Shown here one piece after another: positions 45,015-54,073 of a stretch of DNA of 64,000 nucleotides; position 1 is the first letter of the stretch; each line of letters begins with the position of its first letter. The DNA is taken from contig NC_014319.1 of assembly GCF_000196855.1 (NCBI RefSeq), positions 868,001 to 932,000 of the forward strand, given 5' to 3'. The position numbers and the translations under genes were made by a program. The DNA is from Leuconostoc gasicomitatum LMG 18811. GTDB lineage: Bacteria; Bacillota; Bacilli; Lactobacillales; Lactobacillaceae. The notes under the pieces are model-generated. The model was not told the origin of the DNA and searched no databases. It worked only from the letters and a program-made list of their open reading frames with translations.

Positions 45015-45452
45015 ATGAAAAAAGCATTTAACAAATTTTATGGTTATCAGTGGCTGTCTGCAATTTTATTGGGATTTTTGTTACCCTTCTTTGCACAACA
45101 AATTGGTTTTCGCGAAATCCATCAAATCATTTGGTTATATCTTGTTATTAATGGTAGTTACACATTATATTTTGGTTACGCTATTCGAAAACATGGCTAT
45201 TCGCCATTATTAATTTTACTCTTACCAGTTATTTTTGGTGGTGTTTCAACGTTTTGGTTAAAACTTGTTCATACGCAATATGGTTTCTACTTTAGTTTGC
45301 TCTATATTGTGCTCAGTCTATTTACATTTTTTGGTGATACACGTGATGATCCCGATGAAAGTTTGATTCCAATTGAGAGTGGCTTTCAGGATCTTGCCTC
45401 AGGTATTGAACAGGATTTTTCGCTACCGATTGATGGTGGGTTCAAGTCTTAA
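45015..45452 (+). CDS. Membrane protein, function unknown (145 residues)
   Basis: Four hydrophobic helices (about 12-30, 36-55, 62-82, 88-108) are followed by an acidic soluble tail of about 35 residues (FGDTRDDPDESLIPIESGFQ and on). This is an integral membrane protein with a cytoplasmic tail. AAAGGTGG lies 7 nt before the ATG and a strong terminator follows. I do not recognise the family. Confidence 0.75.
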   Translation: MKKAFNKFYGYQWLSAILLGFLLPFFAQQIGFREIHQIIWLYLVINGSYTLYFGYAIRKHGYSPLLILLLPVIFGGVSTFWLKLVHTQYGFYFSLLYIVLSLFTFFGDTRDDPDESLIPIESGFQDLASGIEQDFSLPIDGGFKS

Positions 45453-45491
45453 GTGAGTAGTATATTTTTACTAATAGATCGTCATTATTGT

Positions 45492-45519
45492 GAAAAAGCG
45501 CGAAATTTCGCGCTTTTTC
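45492..45519 (+). terminator. Rho-independent terminator
   Basis: GAAAAAGCGCGAAA pairs with TTTCGCGCTTTTTC, a near-perfect 14-bp stem. Confidence 0.92.
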
Positions 45520-45586
45520 TGGTATAGTTATATAAGGTATTTTACCGATATGTGCGTATTGAACATATTTCATTGGAGGAAAAAAA

Positions 45587-47209
45587 TTGATCACAGTATC
45601 AGAAATGAGTTTCAGCTTTGCTGGACCTAAATTATATCAGGATGTTTCTTTAAAGTTGATACCTGGAAATACTTATGGCATTATCGGTGCCAATGGTGCC
45701 GGAAAATCAACCTTTTTAAAACTACTTCAGGGTGAACTATTGCCAACTGAAGGAACAATTACCATTGGCGATGGTGAACGATTGTCATCTTTGCAGCAGG
45801 ATCATTTTGCTTTTGATGCCTTCACAGTGCTAGATACTGTTGTTCAAGGACATAAAAGGTTATATGAAGTTAAAACTGAGATGGATGCAATTTACGCTAA
45901 ACCTGATTTCAATGATGAAGATGGGGTACGCGTTGCTGATTTAGGTGCAGAATTTGAAGAACTCGATGGTTGGAATGCTGAAGTTGAGGCTGGACAGTTA
46001 TTAAGTAAATTGGGTATCTCAGATACGATGCACAATACTTTAATGGGTGAATTGACAGAAAACGACAAAGTTAAAGTTTTGTTAGCCCAAGCGTTATTTG
46101 GAAACCCTGATATTCTGGTATTAGATGAACCAACAAACGGTTTAGACGTGCAAACGATTAACTGGTTAGAGGATTTCTTAGCGGATTTCCCTAACTTAGT
46201 GATTGTTGTATCGCATGATCGTCATTTTTTGAATGCTGTGTCTACTAATATTTTAGATGTTGATTTTGGTAAAATCACACCATTTGTTGGTAATTATGAT
46301 TTTTGGCGTGAATCTTCAGAACTAGCTCAGCGCTTAGCTTCACAACAAAACTCTAAAAAAGAAGAACAAATTAAACAACTACAAGAATTCGTTGCACGTT
46401 TTTCAGCGAACGCGTCGAAATCTAAGCAGGCGACTGCACGTAAAAAGCAATTAGACAAAATTACACTTGATGATATTAAACCCTCATCACGCAAGTATCC
46501 ATTTATTAATTTCCCACTTAATCGTGAAATGGGAAATGACATGATTCGTGTGGAAAATATCTCCAAAACAATTGATGGCGAAAAAGTGTTGGATAACATC
46601 TCGTTTATTGGTCGTCCTAGTGATAAAATTGCTATTTTATCACGCTCTGATTTGGCAACAACAACATTAATGCAAATTATTGCTGGTACTATGATGCCCG
46701 ACACAGGTACTGTTAATTGGGGTGTGACAACAACACAGTCCTACATTGCAAAAGATTTAAATGATAACTTTGAAAACCAAGATGTAACGATTTTAGATTG
46801 GTTACGTGATTTTGCAGAAGAAGAACAAAAAGATAATACGAGTCTTCGGGGCATGCTTGGACAGTTATTGTTCCGTGGTGATGATTCGCTCAAAGCCATT
46901 AAAGTTTTATCGGGTGGTGAAAAAGTTCGTATAACACTAGCCAAAATGATGTTACTCAAGGCAAATGTATTATTAATGGATGATCCAACAAACCATTTGG
47001 ACTTGGAATCCATTCAATCTTTAAATGATGCTGTTGTTAATTTCAAGGGCGGTATCGTTATGACTTCACATGACCATGAGTTCTTAGCAACGACGGCAAA
47101 TCATGTTATTGAAGTTTCTGCTAAAGGTGTTGTTGACCGTGTAGATACATCTTATGATGAATTTATTTCAACCGAGAGTACACAAGAAAAAGTTGCGGCA
47201 CTTTACTAA
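45587..47209 (+). CDS. ABC-F ATPase of the YkpA/YbiT type, asymmetric ATP sites
   Basis: The 540-residue protein has two ABC domains and no membrane part. Domain 1 has Walker A GANGAGKST (near 36-44) and Walker B VLDEPTNGLD, but its signature is degenerate (MGELTENDKVKV). Domain 2 lacks the GK of Walker A (SRSDLATTTLMQI) but keeps the signature LSGGEKVRITLAK and Walker B LLMDDPTNHLDLE. One composite ATP site is therefore canonical and the other degenerate. A charged linker (KEEQIKQLQEF) lies between them. ABC-F proteins act on ribosomes. The start is TTG with GGAGGA upstream. Confidence 0.9.
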   Translation: MITVSEMSFSFAGPKLYQDVSLKLIPGNTYGIIGANGAGKSTFLKLLQGELLPTEGTITIGDGERLSSLQQDHFAFDAFTVLDTVVQGHKRLYEVKTEMDAIYAKPDFNDEDGVRVADLGAEFEELDGWNAEVEAGQLLSKLGISDTMHNTLMGELTENDKVKVLLAQALFGNPDILVLDEPTNGLDVQTINWLEDFLADFPNLVIVVSHDRHFLNAVSTNILDVDFGKITPFVGNYDFWRESSELAQRLASQQNSKKEEQIKQLQEFVARFSANASKSKQATARKKQLDKITLDDIKPSSRKYPFINFPLNREMGNDMIRVENISKTIDGEKVLDNISFIGRPSDKIAILSRSDLATTTLMQIIAGTMMPDTGTVNWGVTTTQSYIAKDLNDNFENQDVTILDWLRDFAEEEQKDNTSLRGMLGQLLFRGDDSLKAIKVLSGGEKVRITLAKMMLLKANVLLMDDPTNHLDLESIQSLNDAVVNFKGGIVMTSHDHEFLATTANHVIEVSAKGVVDRVDTSYDEFISTESTQEKVAALY

Positions 47210-47229
47210 AATTATAATGAATAAATGTC

Positions 47230-47263
47230 ATGCAAAAAAGCGTCTAGTGGCGCTTTTTTGCAT
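47230..47263 (+). terminator. Rho-independent terminator of the ABC-F gene
   Basis: ATGCAAAAAAGCG pairs with CGCTTTTTTGCAT across 8 nt. Confidence 0.9.
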
Positions 47264-47293
47264 GGTATAATAATTTCAGAGGAGTTTTAAATA

Positions 47294-48454
47294 ATGACAA
47301 TAGGTATTGATAAAATAGCATTCTACACCCCTAACTATGTGTTAGATCTTGTCACATTAGCAAAGGCACGTGGTGATGAACCAGATAAATATACAATAGG
47401 TATTGGACAGAATCGACAAACCGTCGTGCCTAATTTTGAAGATGTCGTTACAATGGGTGCTAATGCAGCTATAAAAATCATAACGGCTGATGATCGTGAA
47501 AAAATAGATCTCATTATTTTTGCAACAGAGTCTGGTATCGATAATTCAAAATCAAGTGCGCTTTATATGCAAACATTGCTTGAACTTTCTGAATTTGTGC
47601 GTACTATTGAACTCAAACAAGCATGTTATGCGGGCACTTACGGTTTGATGCAAGCGCGTGATTACGTCGCAACGCATCCTGGAAGACGCGTATTGGTTGT
47701 CGCATCAGATATTGCCCGTTACGGTTTATCGACGTCTGGCGAAGTTACACAGGGTGCTGGAGCAATTGCTATGATAGTATCGGAAGCACCTAAAATTGTT
47801 AGTATTAATACTGATTCGGTATATATGAGTCGCAATGTTTCTGATTTTTGGCGTCCAGTTGATCGTCAAGAGGCACTTGTCGATGGGCACTTATCAACTG
47901 ATATTTATAAAGAAATGTTTCTGACATTGTGGCAGCGTTACCAATTAAAAACAAATCAACAGTTAAATGATTTCGCAGGATTTGCGTTTCATCTACCTTA
48001 TACAAAAATGGGTAAAAAAGCACTTGATCAAATTATAAATGAAGCAACATTGGCACATCAACAAAAGCTAACACATCATTTGAAAGCTAGTCAAAAATTC
48101 AACCGAGAGGTTGGTAATCTTTACACTGGTTCAGTATATTTAAGCCTCTTGTCCTTATTAAGTTATGCTACTGATTTAAAATCTGGGGACAAATTAGCTA
48201 TTTTTAGTTATGGATCAGGTGCAGAGGCAGAACTTTATTCTGTCACCCTTCAAAACGGTTTTGAAAATCACGTACCAGCTAAAATGACACAGCAGTTATT
48301 ATTGAAACGGCAACTTGTGTCTGTAAATCAGTATGAAACGATGTTTAAATCCCAGCTGTATGATTCTCATATTAATATTAATTCAAATGCTGTTAAAGAC
48401 ACCAAGTTATTCCAATTTTTAGGTTGGCACAATGGTGAACGTGTTTATAGGTGA
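47294..48454 (+). CDS. mvaS: Hydroxymethylglutaryl-CoA synthase
   Basis: The 386-residue thiolase-fold enzyme condenses acetyl-CoA and acetoacetyl-CoA in the mevalonate pathway. It shows the catalytic acid in FATESGIDNSKS (Glu79), the nucleophile in ELKQACYAGTYGL (Cys111), the His in FAFHLPYTKMGKKAL (near 233), and SYGSGAEAELYSV. Use of the mevalonate route for isoprenoids is typical for lactic acid bacteria and supplies the prenyl tail for menaquinone. AGAGGAG lies 8-9 nt before the ATG. Confidence 0.94.
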   Translation: MTIGIDKIAFYTPNYVLDLVTLAKARGDEPDKYTIGIGQNRQTVVPNFEDVVTMGANAAIKIITADDREKIDLIIFATESGIDNSKSSALYMQTLLELSEFVRTIELKQACYAGTYGLMQARDYVATHPGRRVLVVASDIARYGLSTSGEVTQGAGAIAMIVSEAPKIVSINTDSVYMSRNVSDFWRPVDRQEALVDGHLSTDIYKEMFLTLWQRYQLKTNQQLNDFAGFAFHLPYTKMGKKALDQIINEATLAHQQKLTHHLKASQKFNREVGNLYTGSVYLSLLSLLSYATDLKSGDKLAIFSYGSGAEAELYSVTLQNGFENHVPAKMTQQLLLKRQLVSVNQYETMFKSQLYDSHININSNAVKDTKLFQFLGWHNGERVYR

Positions 48455-48527
48455 GCCTCCTAAAAGTAATGGCATTGAACATGTAAATACTGTATAATTA
48501 CTTAAATAACTTTTAAAGAGGAAAAAA

Positions 48528-48800
48528 ATGGCTAAAGCAGTTGTAACAGTTATAGGGAAAGATAAACCTGGAATTATAGCCGGTGTCTCTAAGACATTAT
48601 CGGACCATAACATTAATATTTTAGATGTATCACAGACAATTATGTCTGATATTTTCACAATGAGTATGCTAGTTAATTTGGCACAATTGGATGAAGAGTT
48701 TAACAAACTTCAAGATGACTTAAATCTACTTGGCAAACGATTAACTGTTGAAATTCATACACAACGTGAAGAAATATTTGATGCAATGAGTCGTGTTTGA
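48528..48800 (+). CDS. ACT-domain protein (UPF0237)
   Basis: The 90-residue protein is a single ACT domain: KAVVTVIGKDKPGIIAGVSK, NINILDVSQTIMSDIFTMSM and LGKRLTVEIHTQREEIFDAM. ACT domains bind small ligands such as amino acids. AAAGAGG lies 7 nt before the ATG. It is paired with the UPF0210 gene 54 nt downstream, a conserved pairing in Firmicutes that implies a joint but unknown role. Confidence 0.9.
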   Translation: MAKAVVTVIGKDKPGIIAGVSKTLSDHNINILDVSQTIMSDIFTMSMLVNLAQLDEEFNKLQDDLNLLGKRLTVEIHTQREEIFDAMSRV

Positions 48801-48854
48801 GTAACAGCAAGCATTAAAATAGATTAGTTACACAAACAAAAATTGGGAGAAATT

Positions 48855-50198
48855 ATGGAAACCACTCAAATAACTGAAACCATTAATATGGTTTCAGAAG
48901 AGCATTTGGATATTCGAACCGTTACGATGGGTATTTCTTTGCTTGATACTATAGCTGGCACACCACAAGAAACTGCAAAGAACATTTATCAAAAAATTAC
49001 AACTTATGCAAAGAATTTGGTTAAAGTAACACAACAAATTGAGCGTGAATTTGGTATTCCGATTACAAACAAGCGCATTAGTGTGACACCTATTGCTTTG
49101 ATTGCTGGGAAGGCAACACCTGATGAGATGCTATACTATGCGCATGCTTTAGATGATGCTGCTAAGGCTGTGGGCGTAGATTTTATTGGCGGGTATTCTG
49201 CATTAGTTCAAAAAGGTTTTGCTAATGGTGATTTATCTTTGATCAAGTCGTTACCACGCGTGTTAACTGAAACAGATCTGGTTATGTCAAGTGTTAATAT
49301 TGGATCGACAAAGGCTGGTATTAACTTAGATGCCATCAAATTGATGGGTGAAACGATTAAAGCGATTACTGATAAGTCAGATACTGCGAATGCAAAAATG
49401 GTTGTTTTTGCTAATGCGGTAGAAGATAATCCCTTTATGGCTGGTGCCTTTCATGGTGTGAGTGAAGCTGATGTTGTTATTAATGTCGGTGTTTCTGGTC
49501 CAGGTGTTGTAAAGCGTGCTATTGAAAAAGTTAAGGGCGAATCGATTCAAGTTGTTGCCGAAACGATTAAGAAAACAGCTTTTAAAATTACACGTGTTGG
49601 CCAAATGGTTGGCGCATTAGCTGCTGAACGTTTAGGTGTGGAATTTGGTATAGTAGATTTGAGTTTAGCGCCTACACCAGCTCGTGGTGATTCAGTTGCG
49701 GAAGTACTGGAAGAAATCGGACTTGAGATGGTTGGTACGCATGGCACAACAGCAGCACTAATGTTACTAAATGATGCTGTTAAAAAAGGTGGTGTCATGG
49801 CATCGCAACGTGTCGGTGGTTTATCTGGTGCCTTTATTCCCGTTTCTGAGGATGCTGGTATGATTGATGCTGTTAAGGCGGGGGTGTTATCATTAGCAAA
49901 ACTTGAAGCAATGACAGCTGTTTGTTCCGTTGGGCTAGATATGATTGCAATTCCAGGTGAAACGGATGCAACAACTATTGCGGCAATGATTGCTGATGAA
50001 GCGGCAATTGGGGTACAAAACAATAAAACAACTGCAGTCCGAATTTTACCAACTAATGGCGCTAAAGTTGGGGATATGATTGATTATGGTGGTTTATTAG
50101 GGACCGCACCAGTGATGCCAGTAGTTGAGAAATCAAGTGCAGACTTCATTAATCGTGGTGGTCATATTCCAGCACCTATTCATTCATTTAAAAACTAA
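48855..50198 (+). CDS. UPF0210 (PFL-like, DUF711) family protein
   Basis: The 447-residue protein begins [20 protein letters not shown] and has [77 protein letters not shown] and [20 protein letters not shown], characteristic of the UPF0210/DUF711 family. The biochemical role is not established. I start it at ATG 48855 with GGGAGAAA upstream; an in-frame ATG at 48843 adds four residues but has no site. A terminator follows. Confidence 0.9.
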   Translation: METTQITETINMVSEEHLDIRTVTMGISLLDTIAGTPQETAKNIYQKITTYAKNLVKVTQQIEREFGIPITNKRISVTPIALIAGKATPDEMLYYAHALDDAAKAVGVDFIGGYSALVQKGFANGDLSLIKSLPRVLTETDLVMSSVNIGSTKAGINLDAIKLMGETIKAITDKSDTANAKMVVFANAVEDNPFMAGAFHGVSEADVVINVGVSGPGVVKRAIEKVKGESIQVVAETIKKTAFKITRVGQMVGALAAERLGVEFGIVDLSLAPTPARGDSVAEVLEEIGLEMVGTHGTTAALMLLNDAVKKGGVMASQRVGGLSGAFIPVSEDAGMIDAVKAGVLSLAKLEAMTAVCSVGLDMIAIPGETDATTIAAMIADEAAIGVQNNKTTAVRILPTNGAKVGDMIDYGGLLGTAPVMPVVEKSSADFINRGGHIPAPIHSFKN

Positions 50199-50239
50199 TA
50201 ATAGCGGCGTGTTTAACGTACAAATGTTATGCTTCTCAT

Positions 50240-50275
50240 AAAAGCGATCTTATCAAAAAGATAAGATCGCTTTTA
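50240..50275 (+). terminator. Rho-independent terminator
   Basis: AAAAGCGATCTTATC pairs with GATAAGATCGCTTTT across AAAAA. The A-rich left arm lets it work for the convergent gene too. Confidence 0.92.
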
Positions 50276-50290
50276 TATTGGGAACATGAA

Positions 50291-50725
50291 TTATTTTGAT
50301 TTCTGTGGTGTTTGTTCTATAGGTTGTTGATTTGTTGAATTAGATTGTCCTGCCATAATAGCAATATAGACAATTAAGACGATAATGACGATACTTGCCA
50401 AAACTCGAGCTGGGCGATGCAAAAAAGATGTTATATGGTTTCGTATCTTGGATGATTGCTGTATGCCACTGTTGCTCTCTGTCATGGCAGACTCGAGTGC
50501 GTACGCAAAACTGTTTGAGTCAACGACTTTAGCATTTGATTCATAGGGGACAATGGCAATTTCTCTCGTATCAGATAATTTCAATTGTTTTGAATTAATA
50601 TGATGCGCATCACGATTATTTAAAATGTTTTGTCGGAAACTGCTAATTGCGTGTAATGATTTATTTTTTAAAAATAAAACATTTTGATGTAATTGTTCCA
50701 ATGGTGTTTGGATAGGTATTTTCAT
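50291..50725 (-). CDS. Tail-anchored membrane protein, function unknown (144 residues)
   Basis: The first 105 residues are soluble and polar (MKIPIQTPLEQLHQNVLFLK and on). One hydrophobic helix follows at about 109-127 (VLASIVIIVLIVYIAIMAG), with a short Gln/Ser/Asn-rich tail. This predicts a single-pass protein with the N-terminus inside. AGGAGACTCC precedes the ATG. It is transcribed against its neighbours and is isolated between a terminator and the divergent xerC promoter. The family is not recognised. Confidence 0.65.
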   Translation of the reverse strand: MKIPIQTPLEQLHQNVLFLKNKSLHAISSFRQNILNNRDAHHINSKQLKLSDTREIAIVPYESNAKVVDSNSFAYALESAMTESNSGIQQSSKIRNHITSFLHRPARVLASIVIIVLIVYIAIMAGQSNSTNQQPIEQTPQKSK

Positions 50726-50884
50726 AAGGAGTCTCCTCTGTGATTAGTTTAAGAATTTAGTCAAACTACTACTAACCTTAATTATATCGAAAAAAAAACA
50801 TAATTTGGGTATGTTTGAATGATTGTAACTAAATTAAAGTCTTCTTAATTTTTGAAACGAGAGAATAGCGCGTATAATGAAGTT

Positions 50885-51796
50885 ATGAAAACACGAGAAC
50901 AACAATTGTATCAAGTCTATATTGAGTCTGAGCGACAATATTCGCCGTTGACATTGAAGGCATATTTGTCTGATATTGATGAATTTGTGATATTTTTAAC
51001 GAAAAATGGTGGATTTATTAACTTTAAAACAGTACAAATATTGGATGTAAGAGTCTACTTAAACGACTTATATGAGCGAAAATTAGCGAGAACAACTATT
51101 TCCAGGAAAATCAGTAGTCTACGTATGTTCTACCAATTCATGATTGCCAATCAATTTGTGACTGATAACCCATTTGATAATGTGGCCCTTCGAAAACATG
51201 AAAATCATCTGCCAGAATTTTTTTATGAAACAGAAATGACAACACTATTCGATGTCGCATATAATCCCGAAGATTTATTGTGGCAAAGGAATGCTGCTAT
51301 ATTAGAGTTTTTATATGCTACAGGTGCACGTGTGGCAGAAATTGCCAATTTGATGACGACACAATTAGATTTTTCTCAGCGATTAGTTTTAATTCATGGC
51401 AAGGGGAATAAGGATAGATACGTGCCATTTGGTCATTTTGCAGCACAAGCGCTATCGCAATATTTAAAAGAGACACGTCCTAAATTGATAGCAAAGCAAG
51501 TACCACATGATTTTGTGTTTGTTAATCATCGTGGTGAACCAATAACAACTGCAGGGATTACATATATTTTAAACGAATTAATGAAGCGTTCGACATTAAC
51601 TGGTAAAATTCATCCACACATGTTACGTCACACATTTGCTACGCATTTGCTTAATAATGGTGCTGATATGCGTACCGTGCAAGAATTATTAGGTCATGTT
51701 AATTTGTCGACAACGCAAATGTACACGCATGTGACACGTGAAAATTTACAAAAAAATTACCAAAATTTTTTCCCACGTGCCAAAAAAAAGCTGTAA
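50885..51796 (+). CDS. xerC: Tyrosine recombinase XerC/XerD type
   Basis: The 303-residue recombinase has the SAM-like N-terminal DNA-binding domain and all catalytic residues: Arg in YATGARVAEI, Lys in IHGKGNKDRYVPF, HPHMLRHTFATHLL (His-x-x-Arg), LGHVNLSTTQMYTHV (His and Tyr). It resolves chromosome dimers; no mobile element surrounds it, so it is a housekeeping enzyme. I start it at ATG 50885, which matches the family length; the frame opens at a TTG (50852). TATAAT at 50873-50878 ends 6 nt before the ATG and no Shine-Dalgarno sequence is present, so a leaderless mRNA is likely. Confidence 0.92.
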   Translation: MKTREQQLYQVYIESERQYSPLTLKAYLSDIDEFVIFLTKNGGFINFKTVQILDVRVYLNDLYERKLARTTISRKISSLRMFYQFMIANQFVTDNPFDNVALRKHENHLPEFFYETEMTTLFDVAYNPEDLLWQRNAAILEFLYATGARVAEIANLMTTQLDFSQRLVLIHGKGNKDRYVPFGHFAAQALSQYLKETRPKLIAKQVPHDFVFVNHRGEPITTAGITYILNELMKRSTLTGKIHPHMLRHTFATHLLNNGADMRTVQELLGHVNLSTTQMYTHVTRENLQKNYQNFFPRAKKKL

Positions 51797-51849
51797 ACGC
51801 TTAACATTAATTACATTTATCTCTCAAAATTTGGTAGAATATAGGTATT

Positions 51850-52728
51850 ATGATTAAACTAGAAAATAAAAACTTAAAAATAATGATTAATGAAGAAGGT
51901 GCCGAATTAACTAGCGTGTGGCACAAACAGGCCGAGTTGGAATATATTTGGATTGGAGATCCAAAGTATTGGGGGCGTCACGCATCTAATTTGTTTCCTA
52001 TTGTGGGCCGTTTACGTGGGGACCAGTACAAAGTTGCAGGTGAAACCTATTTTATGAATCAACATGGTTTCGCGCGCAATACAGTTTTTGATGTCGTTGA
52101 GCACAACGATAACCATGCTCTTTTTCGGATTCATGATACAGGTTCGACAATGCGCGTCTATCCATTCAAGTTTCAATTGGATATTCGCTATGATTTAACA
52201 GATGACAATGATCTTAAAATTGCATATATTGTTCACAATACTGACACAGAAGAATCACTATTTTTCAGTGTTGGCGGACATCCAGCATTTAATTTACCAC
52301 TTGATGGTGGTAAATTTTCAGATTACTATGTTTCGATTGAACCGGAAAAACTTTATGATCGTGTCCGCTTAACTGGTCCTTACTCGAATCCAAACGTACC
52401 AACCCCTTTTAATGCAAATATTCCGTTACGATTACGTCAAGAAGATTACCATGATGATGCGATTATTTTAAAGTTAGATCGTCAAAAAACATCATTTTTA
52501 CTTGCACGTCTTGCTAACCAACATGGGCTACGTATGACGTTAGATAATGCACAATTTTTAGGTATTTGGACACCAGCTGGAAAAGAGGCACCCTTTATTG
52601 CATTAGAACCATGGTGGGGAATTGCTGATACAGTTGATTCAACCGGCAACTTTAAAGAAAAGTTCGGTGTGAATGTGTTGGCAGCAGGTGACACATTCAA
52701 CGGGACTTATAGTTTGAAATTTTTCTAG
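51850..52728 (+). CDS. Aldose 1-epimerase family protein (LacX-like)
   Basis: The 292-residue beta-sandwich protein shows MINEEGAELTSVWHKQAELE, WGRHASNLFPIVGRLRGDQY, MNQHGFARN, FSVGGHPAFNLPL (His) and FIALEPWWGIAD (catalytic Glu region), the LacX/YeaD-like branch of galactose mutarotases. It may convert anomers of sugars or sugar phosphates. The promoter is TTACAT (51811-51816), 18 nt, TAGAAT (51835-51840); the predicted start of transcription is about 3 nt before the ATG and no ribosome binding site is seen. Confidence 0.86.
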   Translation: MIKLENKNLKIMINEEGAELTSVWHKQAELEYIWIGDPKYWGRHASNLFPIVGRLRGDQYKVAGETYFMNQHGFARNTVFDVVEHNDNHALFRIHDTGSTMRVYPFKFQLDIRYDLTDDNDLKIAYIVHNTDTEESLFFSVGGHPAFNLPLDGGKFSDYYVSIEPEKLYDRVRLTGPYSNPNVPTPFNANIPLRLRQEDYHDDAIILKLDRQKTSFLLARLANQHGLRMTLDNAQFLGIWTPAGKEAPFIALEPWWGIADTVDSTGNFKEKFGVNVLAAGDTFNGTYSLKFF

Positions 52729-52784
52729 ACTATGTTCGCGTCAAAAAATATTGAAGTACATCAATAACATGTTTTTTAGGTTTA

Positions 52785-53048
52785 ATAGAATAGTGACAAT
52801 ATCATCGTTTAAACAAACTAATAAGATGAAGAGTAAACCAACTGTGTACTGAAGAAATCTAAGACACTGAAATCGTAGGCTTTCAAAAAATAATTAAAAG
52901 TAGTTTTCAGGTCTGTATTAGCAAGCTATGGCGGAGTAAGTTATTAGGTCATTATCTTTGATATGGTTTGATATCTGAAAATCAGATGGCACCGCGGAAA
53001 ACTATCCTGAAAATATTGCAATAGGTAAATATTTTTAGAATGGTTTTT
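52785..53048 (+). promoter_or_regulatory. Tryptophan-type T-box leader upstream of trpF
   Basis: After a TAGAAT box (52785-52790) the leader shows the stem I AGTA motif (GAAGAGTAAACC, 52828-52839), a TGG triplet (52929-52931) in the region expected for the specifier, and the T-box AGATGGCACCGCG (52984-52996). The terminator follows: AACTATCCTGAAAATATT with AATATTTTTAGAATGGTT, then TTTT (53000-53047). The leader to the T-box is about 190 nt, full length unlike the other two T-boxes in the window. Confidence 0.8.
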
Positions 53049-53161
53049 TATTGTCTCTAAAAACGATTGTACATGTAGAACAATTTGAACAATAAAGTGA
53101 TAACATCAAGCATAGATTATGGATAATTTATGCTTGAATTATTGATGCCCGTTGTCAGTAA

Positions 53162-53320
53162 GGTGTTGAAATATTTAGTAAATTTGTTGATGATATACGA
53201 ACTAAATTAATTGGGTTTGAAATAGTAGTTGCTAAAGTCATGTTATTAAACATGCAGCACATCGTGAAAGATAAAACAGATATATTACAATTCGATAGGA
53301 TGGGCAATACGCGCATATGA
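53162..53320 (+). pseudogene. Open frame remnant directly coupled to trpF
   Basis: A frame without a start codon (upstream stop at 53159-53161) reads GVEIFSKFVDDIRTKLIGFE and ends LQFDRMGNTRI, with its stop overlapping the trpF start as ATGA. Such an overlap is usual between trp genes, so this may be the remains of a deleted upstream gene. A faint likeness to AroQ-type chorismate mutase (DIR..I...) is not enough for a name. Confidence 0.35.
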
Positions 53321-53919
53321 CTAAAATTAAACTTTGTGGGAACTTTCGTGTTGAAGATGCTGACCTTTTAAATAAAGTGAACCCTGATATGGCAGGCATT
53401 ATTTTTGCACCAGGACAGCGTAGGACAGTGAATTTGATGACAGCGCTTAAAATACGCGATCGTTTAGATGGTAATATTCCGTTATATGGTGTATTTGTTA
53501 ATCAAAATGTGATGGATATGTTGACTTTTTTTTCTACTGGCCTCATACAAGGTGTACAACTACACGGTGATGAATCCGAATTAGAAGTAACATTATTACG
53601 AGAAAAAAATGTTCCTGTGATTCAAGTGGTTAAACCACAGCAAGCATTAATTAAAACAGCCGCAAACTATGTATTGCTAGATAACGAATTTGGCTCTGGG
53701 AAAACATTTGATTGGCGTATTGTACCGCCAAAACCCTTACGTCAAACACCTTTGATGTTAGCGGGTGGTTTAACAACTGACAATTTGCAAGATGCGATAA
53801 ATCAAGTTCAGCCGGAGTGGGTTGATATTTCTAGTGGTGATGAGGTATCCGGCATTAAAAATCTGGAAAAAATGCGTGCTTTGGTAGATATCGTACGACA
53901 ACAGACAGATAGAAAATAA
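53317..53919 (+). CDS. trpF: Phosphoribosylanthranilate isomerase
   Basis: The 200-residue TIM barrel carries the catalytic cysteine in IKLCGNFRVEDADLL (Cys7), AGIIFAPGQRRTV, GVQLHGDE, LLDNEFGSGKTFDW, LAGGLTTDN and the catalytic Asp/phosphate region VDISSGDEVSGIKNLEKM. It catalyses the third step of tryptophan synthesis. It stands alone: no trpE, G, D, C, B or A lies in the window, though a Trp T-box precedes it by 270 nt. The start codon overlaps the stop of a frame remnant. Confidence 0.93.
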   Translation: MTKIKLCGNFRVEDADLLNKVNPDMAGIIFAPGQRRTVNLMTALKIRDRLDGNIPLYGVFVNQNVMDMLTFFSTGLIQGVQLHGDESELEVTLLREKNVPVIQVVKPQQALIKTAANYVLLDNEFGSGKTFDWRIVPPKPLRQTPLMLAGGLTTDNLQDAINQVQPEWVDISSGDEVSGIKNLEKMRALVDIVRQQTDRK

Positions 53920-53938
53920 TATTTTAAATAATTGTTGA

Positions 53939-54073
53939 ATTAATCACAATAATAGCGATATTTGTTAACCTATAAGAGTTACTGTTGGCAACTAATAAAA
54001 GCAGTTTAGAAAGAATACTGCATGCGTTCTCAACAGATCAACCCTCAAAAAATTAATGGAGATTTTACGACAC
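53939..54073 (+). promoter_or_regulatory. Possible structured leader of pnuC
   Basis: The 5' region holds GCAGT/ACTGC (54000-54021) and an overlapping ACTG/CAGT alternative (about 53981-54005), plus GTTGGCAAC. pnuC genes in related bacteria can carry NAD-sensing riboswitches; this sequence has not been matched to that model. Confidence 0.25.

Noticed and set aside
50885-51796. Mobile element integrase
   Set aside because: The tyrosine recombinase has typical XerC length and no attachment sites, excisionase or cargo beside it.
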